Shown here in pieces: positions 57,511-64,000 of a DNA stretch of 64,000 bases. Position 1 is the first letter of the stretch, and the number at the start of each line of letters is the position of its first letter. The stretch is from Streptomyces xanthochromogenes (GTDB lineage Bacteria > Actinomycetota > Actinomycetes > Streptomycetales > Streptomycetaceae), in contig NZ_BMUZ01000013.1 in assembly GCF_014650455.1 (NCBI RefSeq), positions 124,001 to 188,000 of the forward strand, given 5' to 3'. Made by a program: the position numbers and the translations under genes. The notes under the pieces were generated by a model. That model had not been told where the DNA came from. It searched no databases and was given only the letters and a program-made list of their open reading frames with translations.

Positions 57511-57605
57511 GTGCTGACAGAGAAAATACTACCTGGTCCGGCGGGGTGCTACCGACCACCCGCCGACCACCCCCCGGCCACCCGGACCGGGGTGCGCCGG
57601 GCGCC

Positions 57606-58364
57606 TCAGATGGCCAGCGAGAGCACCACGGGGGCGGCCCGGCGGTTGAGGGTGTCGGCCGCGGCGCGCAGGCGGTGGGCGTGCTCGATCGGCATCGACA
57701 GGGCGAGGCATCCCACGGCCGAGCCGGCGGTGAGCGGGACGGCCGCGCAGACCGTCCCGACCGCGTACTCCTGGAGGTCGAGGACCGGGACGGTGGCCGG
57801 CTGGCTGTCGAGCTTGGAGAACAGGACCTTCTCGCTGGTGATCGTGCGCGAGGTGAGCCGGGCGATCTTGTGCCGGGACAGATGGTCGCGGCGGCCGTTC
57901 TGGTCGAGCTGGGTGAGCAGGCACTTGCCGACCGTGCTCGCGTGCGCCGCCGACTTGAAGTCGACCCACTCGTTGACCTTCGGGGCGCGCGGCCCGTCCG
58001 CGTACTGGGTGATCTTGACCTCGCCGTCGATGTAGCGGCTGATGTAGACCGCCGCACCCACCGAGTCGCGCAGCGACATCAGGGTGTCCTGGAGCTTGGT
58101 CTCCAGGGCCTGCTGGCGGGCGGCGCCCGAGCCGAGCAGAACCATCGAGTCGCCGATCACATAGGCGCCGTCGGCCACCTGCTCGACATAGCCCTCGCGG
58201 CGCAGCATCAGGAGCATGGAGGCCAGATGGGCGGTGGGCAGACCCGTTTCGCGAGCGATCTGGACATCGGTCACGCCCCCGCCGTGCCGGGAGATCGCTT
58301 CGAGGACGCGGAGGACGTACTGCACCGAATGGAACGGCGCGGTCGGCTCTGGCTTCAGCGCCAC
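57606..58364 (-). CDS. IclR family transcriptional regulator
   Basis: 252 residues. Winged-helix DNA-binding domain at about 12-75 (HSVQYVLRVLEAISRHGGGVTDVQIARETGLPTAHLASMLLML in two parts), and the C-terminal effector domain (about 85-250) with VDFKSAAHASTVGKCLL near 135, and the end AVGTVCAAVPLTAGSAVGCLALSMP. GTG 58364 has GGGGGA five bases upstream. It lies downstream of the Ehu-like operon on the same strand, with two sharp palindromes just upstream of its start, so it likely regulates itself and perhaps that operon. Confidence 0.9.
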   Translation of the reverse strand: MALKPEPTAPFHSVQYVLRVLEAISRHGGGVTDVQIARETGLPTAHLASMLLMLRREGYVEQVADGAYVIGDSMVLLGSGAARQQALETKLQDTLMSLRDSVGAAVYISRYIDGEVKITQYADGPRAPKVNEWVDFKSAAHASTVGKCLLTQLDQNGRRDHLSRHKIARLTSRTITSEKVLFSKLDSQPATVPVLDLQEYAVGTVCAAVPLTAGSAVGCLALSMPIEHAHRLRAAADTLNRRAAPVVLSLAI

Positions 58365-58459
58365 GTTTTCCCCCTAGCCCGTCGAGCTGTGAAGGTGGCA
58401 GGTCTGCCGTTCCACGATAGCCGCCAAGACCCCTTCGCGGTGGGGGTGTTGACAAGATT

Positions 58460-58512
58460 GGTGGCGCGTTCCAGGTGCTCTACGCTGGGACGCGCCACCG
58501 TGGCATATGCCA
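58460..58512. promoter_or_regulatory. Two palindromes upstream of the IclR gene
   Basis: First: GTGGCGCGTTCC (58461-58472) and GGGACGCGCCAC (58488-58499) are inverted arms with one mismatch around 15 bp. Second: TGGCATATGCCA (58501-58512) is a perfect 12-bp palindrome. A TTGACA box lies at 58449-58454. Confidence 0.55.
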
Positions 58513-58575
58513 GAGTCACGATCGGGAGCGCACGGCGGGCCGGACCGTGAGGTCAGCGCCGTGCACAGCGCGTGG

Positions 58576-59358
58576 TCAGGCAATTGCTCCGAGGAACTCC
58601 CGCGTCCGCTCGTGCTCCGGGTCGCCGAAGATCTTCCCGGGCGGCCCGGACTCGATGACCTTGCCCGCGTCGAACATCATCACCTCGTCCGAGATGTCCC
58701 GGGCGAAGCTCATCTCGTGCGTGACGCAGAGCATCGTGATGTCGGTGGTGCGGGCGATGTCGCGCAGCAGGTCGAGGACGCCCGCGACCAGCTCCGGGTC
58801 GAGCGCGGAGGTCACCTCGTCCAGGAGCAGCACCTCGGGCCGCATCGCGAGCGCCCGCGCGATCGCGACGCGCTGCTGCTGCCCGCCGGACAGTTGGGAG
58901 GGCTTCGCGTCGCGCTTCTCGCCCAGTCCCACCAGGTCCAGCAGCTCGCGCGCCCGCTCCTCGGCCTCGTCGGCGCCCAGGCCGAGCACGCGCACCGGGG
59001 CCTCGGTGATGTTGCGCAGGACGCTCATGTTGGGGAACAGGTTGAACTGCTGGAAGACCATGCCGATCTTCTTGCGGGCCTCCCTGCGCTCCTTCTCGCC
59101 GGCCGGGTACAGCCGGTTCCCGTTGACCTGGATGGTCCCGGAGTCCGGGGTCTCCAGGGTCATGAGCAGCCGCAGGATGGTGGTCTTGCCGGAGCCCGAG
59201 GGGCCGATCAGGGTGACGTGCTTGCCTTTGCGGGCGCTGAAGCAGAGGTCGTCGAGGACGGTGTTGTCGCCGAAGCGTTTGGTGACGTTCTCGAAGCGGA
59301 TCAGCTCGGTGCCGCCCTGCTTCTTCACGGGCATCTCGATCTGGGTGTCAGCGGACAA
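58576..59358 (-). CDS. Ectoine/polar amino acid ABC transporter ATP-binding protein (EhuA-like)
   Basis: 260 residues. Walker A GPSGSGKTT near 51, Q-loop FQQFNLFPNM, signature LSGGQQQRVAIARALAM, Walker B VLLLDEVTSALDPE near 180 and H-loop THEMSFARDISDEVMMFDAG. Of the polar amino acid type (GlnQ/HisP/EhuA). TTG 59358 is the longer start, overlapping EhuD by 11 bp; ATG 59334 is the alternative. Last gene of the operon. Symbol ehuA is tentative, since the substrate is inferred from the binding protein family. Confidence 0.86.
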   Translation of the reverse strand: MSADTQIEMPVKKQGGTELIRFENVTKRFGDNTVLDDLCFSARKGKHVTLIGPSGSGKTTILRLLMTLETPDSGTIQVNGNRLYPAGEKERREARKKIGMVFQQFNLFPNMSVLRNITEAPVRVLGLGADEAEERARELLDLVGLGEKRDAKPSQLSGGQQQRVAIARALAMRPEVLLLDEVTSALDPELVAGVLDLLRDIARTTDITMLCVTHEMSFARDISDEVMMFDAGKVIESGPPGKIFGDPEHERTREFLGAIA

Positions 59359-59998
59359 GGCGGCGCTCCAGGGCTCGTACGAACAGCGAAGCCGGATAGG
59401 CGATGAGGATGAAGGCGACGCCGACGACGGTCAGCGGCTCGGTGTACTGGAAGGTGCTCGCCCCCGCCAGGCGGGACTGCTGGAGCATCTCCAGGACACT
59501 GATCCCGGCGAGCAGCGGGGTGTCCTTCAGCATGGAGATGACGTAGTTGCCGAGCGCCGGCGCGATGCGGCGGACGGCCTGCGGCAGGATCACGGCGAAC
59601 CAGGTGCGGTGCGCGGGCAGGCTCAGCGCGGTGGCCGCTTCCCACTGGCCCTTGGGCACGGCGTCGATGCCGGCCCGGTAGACCTGCGCGGTGTACGTCG
59701 AGTAGTGCAGGCCGATGGCGAGGATGCCGGTGGTCAGCGCGGAGAACTTCACGCCCCACTCCGGCAGCACGAAGAACAGGAAGAACAGCTGCACCAGTAG
59801 GGGGGTGGTGCGGATGAACTCCGTGATCAGGTTGACCGGCCAGCGCACGAAGCGGGTCGGGGCCCGGAAGGCCAGCGCCCACACCAGGCCGAGGGTGAAG
59901 GAGATGAGCGAGCCGAGCGCGAGGATCTCCAACGTGGTGACCACGCCGTCCCCGAAGCGCGGCATGAAGTCCCGGACGGCGGACCAGTCCCAGGTCAT
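59348..59998 (-). CDS. Polar amino acid-type ABC permease (EhuD-like)
   Basis: 216 residues, five or six membrane helices. Motifs: FGDGVVTTLEILALGSLISFTLGLVWALAFRAP at the start and the EAA-loop EAATALSLPAHRTWFAVILPQAVRRIAPALGNYVISMLKDTPLLAG near 130-170. ATG 59998 overlaps the preceding permease stop (ATGA). The last gene segment overlaps the ATPase start. Confidence 0.9.
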   Translation of the reverse strand: MTWDWSAVRDFMPRFGDGVVTTLEILALGSLISFTLGLVWALAFRAPTRFVRWPVNLITEFIRTTPLLVQLFFLFFVLPEWGVKFSALTTGILAIGLHYSTYTAQVYRAGIDAVPKGQWEAATALSLPAHRTWFAVILPQAVRRIAPALGNYVISMLKDTPLLAGISVLEMLQQSRLAGASTFQYTEPLTVVGVAFILIAYPASLFVRALERRLVR

Positions 59999-60741
59999 CG
60001 CAGGTCACCTCGCACTGCTGTCGTGCCGCCGACCGCGGCGGGCCTGCGTGGCTTGGCGGGGGTGCGGGCCCCGCCCCCCGGATCGGCCGTGGTGATCCCG
60101 AGGTTCGCCTTGGTGCGGCGCTCCAGCGCCTTCATTCCGCGGGTGATCGCGAAGGCGAGGACGAAGTAGATGACGAGGGTGACGGAGTAGATCTGCGCGC
60201 TGTCCTGGGTCGCGAGCCGCACCAGGTACGCCGCGAAGGACACGTCGCCGACGCCGAGCAGGGAGACGAGTGCCGTCCCCTTGAGCAGCTCGACCAGCAG
60301 GTTGCAGAACGGCGGGATCATCTCCGGCACCGCCTGCGGCAGCAGCACGAGCCGCATCCGCTGCCAGGGCGTGAGGCTGAGCGCGATGCCCGCCTCGCGC
60401 TGGGCGGGCGGCACCGAGTTCAGCGCGCCGCGCACGATCTCCGCGCCGTACGCGCCGTAGGAAAGCCCGAGCGCGAGCACCGCGGCCCACATCGGGACCA
60501 GCTGCCAGCCGGCCAGCGGCGGCAGCACGAAGAACAGCCAGAACATCAGGACCAGGGCCGAGGTCCCGCGGAAGATCTCCGTGTACGCGGCCGCGAGGAA
60601 GCGCACCAGGCGCGAGCGGTGGGTGCGGGCCAGGCCGATGCCGAAGGCGACGAGGGCGGCCAACGCGGCGCTGTACACGGTGAGTTGGATCGTGATCCAG
60701 ATGCCCGGAAGCACCCAGTGCTGCCACAGTCCCGCCGTCAT
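59995..60741 (-). CDS. Polar amino acid-type ABC permease (EhuC-like)
   Basis: 248 residues. Helices with LPGIWITIQLTVYSAALAALVAFGIGLAR near the start and the EAA-type loop REAGIALSLTPWQRMRLVLLPQAVPEMIPPFCNLLVELLKGTALVSLLGV (about 130-180). A cytoplasmic C-terminal tail of about 45 Pro/Ala-rich residues follows, longer than usual. ATG 60741 overlaps the stop of the binding-protein gene (ATGA); the alternative GTG/ATG two codons earlier is less likely. Confidence 0.9.
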   Translation of the reverse strand: MTAGLWQHWVLPGIWITIQLTVYSAALAALVAFGIGLARTHRSRLVRFLAAAYTEIFRGTSALVLMFWLFFVLPPLAGWQLVPMWAAVLALGLSYGAYGAEIVRGALNSVPPAQREAGIALSLTPWQRMRLVLLPQAVPEMIPPFCNLLVELLKGTALVSLLGVGDVSFAAYLVRLATQDSAQIYSVTLVIYFVLAFAITRGMKALERRTKANLGITTADPGGGARTPAKPRRPAAVGGTTAVRGDLR

Positions 60742-61616
60742 CGGCACAGCTCCTTGGCGGTCAACTTGGTCATCTCGGCCTGGGTGAAGCCGAACGGTTT
60801 CAGGATGCGGAAGAGTTCGCCGCTCTGCTTCATGCGGTGGATCTCGGCGTTGAAGGCGTCGCGCAGGGCGCCGTCGGTGGGGCGGAAGGCGAAGCCGCCG
60901 CCGTCGATCTTCTTCTTGCCGTCGACGACCGCCGCGAACGGCTGGGTGGCCTCGGCCTTCGCGCTCTTCTTGGCGGCCTCGCGCACGGTCAGCGCGGTGC
61001 CGGCGAAGACGTCCACGCGGCCGGACTCGACCGCGTTCAGGCCCGCCACCTGGTCCTGGAGGATGACGATGTTCTTCTCGGGGTAGCCGGCGGCGGTGGC
61101 GTAGCCGATCTCCGCGTAACCGGTGCCGGTCGCGAACCTGGCCTTGCTGCGGACCACGTCCTCGTAGGTGTGGAGGTTCTTCGGGTTGCCCTTGCGGACG
61201 ATGAAGGCGTCCAGCATCTGGTACTCGGGGTCCGCGAACAACACCTGCGAACAGCGGTCCTTGTTGATGTACATACCGGCCGAAACGACGTCGAACTGCT
61301 GGGAGTTGAGGCCGGGGATCAGCGAGGAGAAGTCGGTGGCCACGGGCTGGACGTGGCCGATGCCGAGCCGCTTGAAGATCACCTTGGCGAGTTCCGGTGC
61401 CTCGCCGGTGAACTCGCCCTGGTCGTTCACATACCCGTACGGGACTTCGCCGGCGATGCCGAGGCGCACCGTGCCCTGGGACTTGAGGCGGGCGAGGGCG
61501 TTGCCGTGGGGAACGCGGGAGCAGGCCGCCGCGCCGGTGAGGGCGACGGCGGCGGTGCCGGTGAGCAGGGTGCGCCTGGGTATGGAGGGTCTGGGGCGTG
61601 AGGTAGCTCGAGCCAT
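60738..61616 (-). CDS. Ectoine/hydroxyectoine-type ABC substrate-binding lipoprotein (EhuB-like)
   Basis: 292 residues. Tat-like signal IPRRTLLTGTAAVALTGAAACS with twin Arg and lipobox AAAC at about Cys32. The mature fold is a type 2 binding protein with GEVPYGYVNDQGEFTGEAPELAKVIFKRLGI, VATDFSSLIPGLNSQQFDVVSAGMYINKDRCSQVLFADPEYQMLDAFIVRKGNPKNLHTYEDV and DVFAGTALTVREAAKKS. The segment AGMYINKDRCSQ and KGNPKNLHTYEDV resemble EhuB as I recall it, hence ectoine or hydroxyectoine; a polar amino acid is the alternative. ATG 61616 is chosen; ATG 61649 or 61658 would lengthen the N terminus. Second in the operon after the amidase. Confidence 0.82.
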   Translation of the reverse strand: MARATSRPRPSIPRRTLLTGTAAVALTGAAACSRVPHGNALARLKSQGTVRLGIAGEVPYGYVNDQGEFTGEAPELAKVIFKRLGIGHVQPVATDFSSLIPGLNSQQFDVVSAGMYINKDRCSQVLFADPEYQMLDAFIVRKGNPKNLHTYEDVVRSKARFATGTGYAEIGYATAAGYPEKNIVILQDQVAGLNAVESGRVDVFAGTALTVREAAKKSAKAEATQPFAAVVDGKKKIDGGGFAFRPTDGALRDAFNAEIHRMKQSGELFRILKPFGFTQAEMTKLTAKELCR

Positions 61617-61692
61617 GGCGGCGCGGCTACCCGACTTCACGCGGCCCATGCCCCCCATTTTTCCGGGCGTCCCGCGTGGCCGCCCGCCGGAC

Positions 61693-63093
61693 TCAGCTGC
61701 CCGGACGGCCCTGGAGGGCTGCCGACGCCCGCAGCACGGTCCGCTCCCCGTAGCGCGCGGCGATCAGCTGGAGGCCCACGGGAAGGCCGTTCGCGTCCGT
61801 GCCGACCGGGACCGTCGCCGCGGGCTGCTGGGTCAGATTGAACGGGTAGGTGAACGGCGTCCAGCCTGTCCAACGATGGGGCCTTGAGCTCCGCGGGGCG
61901 GCCCGGCCGGCTTCGAAGGCGGTGATCGGCAGCGTCGGGGTGGCGAGCAGGTCGTAGCGCTGGTGGAAGCGGGCCATCCGCCGCCCGAGCTCGATCCGGG
62001 CCTCCTGGGCGGCGAGCAGGTCGAGGGCGGAGAGGCGGGCACCCCGCGCCGCGATCGCACGCAGTCCGGGGTCGAGCAACTGCCTTGTGTCCGAGCTCAG
62101 TTGCTCCACGAGGCGGGCCGCTCCGGCGTTCCACAGCGCGTTGAAGGCGTCGATCGGGTCCGCGAAGTCGGGGTCGGCCTCCTCCACGTGGGCGCCGAGG
62201 TCCGCGAGCCGGGTCACCGCCGTCCGTACGGCGGCCGCCACCTCGGGGTGCACCGCGACCTGGCCGCCGAAGGAGGGCGAATAGGCGATGCGCAGCCCCT
62301 TCACGCCGGCCGCCGCGTCCTCGGCGAGGGCCTCGGCGTAGCAGCGGGCGGGCGGTTCGAGGGCGGTGGGGTCGCGCGGGTCCGCGCCGCTGATCACGTC
62401 GAGGAGCAGCGCCGCGTCCGCCGCGTCCCGGGCGAGGGGGCCCACGTGGGACAGCGTGCCGAACGGGCTCGCGGGGTGCAGCGGGACCCGGCCGTAGGTG
62501 GGCTTGAGGCCGAACACCCCGCAGAAGGAAGCCGGTATCCGGATCGAGCCGCCGCCGTCGGTGCCGAGCGACAGCGGCCCCGCCCCGGCCGCGACCGCCG
62601 CCGCGCTGCCGCCGCTGGAGCCGCCCGAGGTGCGGGCGGGGTCGTGCGGATTGCGGGTGATGCCGGTGCGCGGCGAGTCGGTCACGCCCTGCCAGCCGAA
62701 CTCGGGTGTCGTCGTCTTGCCGATCAGCACCGCCCCGTGTTCGCGCAGCCGCGCGACGGCGGGCGAGTCGACGTCCCAACTGCCGCTCTCCTCTGTGGTG
62801 TTGGACCCTTTCAAGGTGGGCCCGCCGGCCTGGAGGAGGGTGTCCTTCACGGATACCGGCACCCCGTCGAGCAGCCCCCTCGGCTCTCCCGCGCGCCAGC
62901 GCTCGGTCGCGGCGCGGGCCTGGGTCAGGGCGGGCTCGGTGTCGACGCGCACGAACGCGTTCAGGCGCGGCTGGATCTCCTCGATCCGGGCCAGTACGGC
63001 TCGGGTCGCTTCGAGGGGTGAGAAGGTGCCCGCCCGGTAGCCGGACAGGAGTTGACGTGCCGTCAGGTCGGTGAGTGCGCTCGGCTCGGTCAT
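61693..63093 (-). CDS. Amidase signature family enzyme
   Basis: 466 residues. Ser-Ser-Lys hydrolase of amides. The conserved Lys is in LLDGVPVSVKDTLLQAGGPT near residue 85, the first Ser in ARTSGGSSGGSAAAVAAGAGPLSLG near 160-185, and the nucleophile Ser in GTDGGGSIRIPASFCG near 190. The C-terminal DLLATPTLPITAFEAG is also conserved. ATG 63093 is the start most family members suggest; ATG 63111 adds six residues. Leads the transporter operon, so it may process the imported substrate or release it; ectoine ring opening is done by other enzymes (DoeA/EutD), so the exact link is unclear. It could be an indoleacetamide-type or urea-amidolyase-type enzyme. Confidence 0.9.
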   Translation of the reverse strand: MTEPSALTDLTARQLLSGYRAGTFSPLEATRAVLARIEEIQPRLNAFVRVDTEPALTQARAATERWRAGEPRGLLDGVPVSVKDTLLQAGGPTLKGSNTTEESGSWDVDSPAVARLREHGAVLIGKTTTPEFGWQGVTDSPRTGITRNPHDPARTSGGSSGGSAAAVAAGAGPLSLGTDGGGSIRIPASFCGVFGLKPTYGRVPLHPASPFGTLSHVGPLARDAADAALLLDVISGADPRDPTALEPPARCYAEALAEDAAAGVKGLRIAYSPSFGGQVAVHPEVAAAVRTAVTRLADLGAHVEEADPDFADPIDAFNALWNAGAARLVEQLSSDTRQLLDPGLRAIAARGARLSALDLLAAQEARIELGRRMARFHQRYDLLATPTLPITAFEAGRAAPRSSRPHRWTGWTPFTYPFNLTQQPAATVPVGTDANGLPVGLQLIAARYGERTVLRASAALQGRPGS

Positions 63094-63181
63094 GAGGGGT
63101 GTCGTACCCATCCCGACGGCCCGCCACGTGGGGCGTCGGCGCCGGGAATAAAACGGAGAGACCCTCCTGTTAGCTGACCAT

Positions 63182-63203
63182 GTGCGTACGTTCCCGTACG
63201 CAC
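63182..63203. promoter_or_regulatory. Perfect palindrome between the amidase operon and the LLM gene
   Basis: Arms GTGCGTACG and CGTACGCAC are exact around TTCC. Located 36 bp before the LLM start and about 80 bp from the amidase start. Probable operator for a regulator of this divergent region. Confidence 0.55.
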
Positions 63204-63239
63204 GGTGCGAACGACGTGACGAGCTGGAGGCGTGGACCG

Positions 63240-64000
63240 GTGGACGTGGATGCGATTCGAGGGACGGCGGCCGGGACCGCGCCGGTGCCCCTGTCGGTGC
63301 TCGACCTGGTGACCGTGGGCAACGGCTACACCGCCAACCGTGCCCTGCGCACCAGCGTGGAGATCGCGCAGCTGGCCGAGCGGCGCGGCTTCCACCGGCA
63401 CTGGGTCGCCGAACACCACTCGATGCCGGGCGTCGCCTCGTCCGCGCCGGCCGTGATCCTCGCCCACCTCGCCGCCCACACCTCGCGCATCCGGCTCGGC
63501 TCGGGCGGCGTGATGCTGCCCAACCACGCGCCGCTGGTGATCGCCGAACAGTTCGGCACGCTGGAGGCGATGGCGCCGGGCCGTATCGACCTCGGGCTCG
63601 GCCGGGCGCCCGGCACGGACGGGGCGACCGCGGCGGCGCTGCGCCGCACGGACCGGCTCAACGAGGGCGCCGAGGACTTTCCGCAACAGCTCGCCGAGCT
63701 GACCCGGTTCCTCGACGACGACTTCCCCGACGGGCACCCCTACGCCCGCATCCACGCGGTTCCCGGGCCCGTGCAGGGCCCCTCGGGCCGCCCCCCGATC
63801 TGGCTGCTCGGCTCCTCCGGCTTCAGCGCCCGCCTGGCCGGCACGCTCGGGCTGCCGTTCGCGTTCGCCCACCACTTCTCGGCGGCGAACACCGTCCCGG
63901 CGCTCGACCTCTACCGGGATTCCTTCCGGCCGTCCGCGGTCCTGGACGCGCCGTACGCCCTGATCGGTGTCTCGGCGCTGGCCGCGGACGACGAGCGCGA
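63240..64000 (+). CDS. LLM class flavin-dependent oxidoreductase (partial, runs off the window)
   Basis: The first 253 residues of a luciferase-like monooxygenase of the MsnO8-type: VPLSVLDLVTVGNGYTANRAL near 17-37, RRGFHRHWVAEHHSMPGVASSAPAV near 49-72, IRLGSGGVMLPNHAPLVIAEQFGTLEAMAPGRIDLGLGRAPG near 83-122, and PPIWLLGSSGFSARLAGTLGLPFAFAHHF near 180-210. FMN/F420-type flavin binding is expected; these enzymes oxidise a wide range of small molecules. GTG 63240 has GGAGG nine bases upstream. The gene is open at the right edge. It is divergent from the amidase operon across a palindrome. Confidence 0.9.
   Translation, partial: MDVDAIRGTAAGTAPVPLSVLDLVTVGNGYTANRALRTSVEIAQLAERRGFHRHWVAEHHSMPGVASSAPAVILAHLAAHTSRIRLGSGGVMLPNHAPLVIAEQFGTLEAMAPGRIDLGLGRAPGTDGATAAALRRTDRLNEGAEDFPQQLAELTRFLDDDFPDGHPYARIHAVPGPVQGPSGRPPIWLLGSSGFSARLAGTLGLPFAFAHHFSAANTVPALDLYRDSFRPSAVLDAPYALIGVSALAADDER

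Noticed and set aside
61637..63127. 496-codon frame over the amidase
   Set aside because: Shifted by one frame from the amidase, which has all catalytic motifs; the shadow has none.

Overview
The window is chromosomal DNA from a Streptomyces or a very close relative. GC content is very high (about 72% by eye), codons are strongly GC3-biased, GTG starts are common, and several promoters look leaderless. It carries Streptomyces-type modules: DasR (dre) operators, a WhiJ-like XRE/DUF397/ATPase trio, class E and F sortases, an AA10 chitin monooxygenase and dispersed Streptomyces intergenic repeats. I recognise no prophage, integrase, transposase, rRNA, CRISPR array or biosynthetic cluster.

Left part (1-17.8 kb) is mostly core: the GlcNAc phosphotransferase permease and IIB protein, divergent around a near-perfect dre; RNase PH, a lipoprotein and RdgB; an odd class I tRNA with a UAG anticodon; two tandem paralogous HNH nucleases; Bcp; DUF3618 and GroES-like proteins; a guanidine-III riboswitch controlling a guanidinium exporter; a class A penicillin-binding protein with a Gln/Gly/Asn tail; a three-gene ABC-2 exporter; DUF1707 and DUF445 membrane proteins; and a GDSL hydrolase.

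The 17.8-23.9 kb stretch has visibly lower GC and looks acquired. A WhiJ-like regulatory trio abuts a two-gene operon that I read as a modification-dependent restriction or defence module: a PLD nuclease-SF2 helicase-DUF3427 protein plus an SRA-like/PD-(D/E)XK nuclease.

Middle part (23.9-39 kb): a SEC-C protein, a class E sortase, a DUF3311/sodium-solute symporter pair, a drug exporter with a divergent HxlR regulator and twin operators, a YidC paralogue, a fumarylacetoacetase-fold enzyme, an LPDTG surface protein, an oxidoreductase/UPF0303 pair with a divergent ROK repressor, a secreted membrane protein and a GntR regulator.

The 39.4-45.3 kb stretch is a phosphonate operon, probably for 2-aminoethylphosphonate or its N-methyl form: FAD oxidase, phosphonatase-like hydrolase, ABC ATPase, two permeases and a binding lipoprotein, preceded by a GntR-type operator. 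Then come a NagD-like phosphatase, a secreted protein with a class F sortase, a GH6 hydrolase, an NlpC/P60 protein coupled to an SPFH protein, the dre-controlled AA10 monooxygenase, an acyl-CoA ligase, a second SGNH hydrolase and a DHA2 exporter. Two identical tRNA-Lys(CTT) genes lie 8.4 kb apart. The right end has an IclR regulator, an EhuABCD-like ectoine/polar amino acid transporter with an amidase in one operon, and the start of a flavin-dependent LLM oxidoreductase cut off by the window edge.
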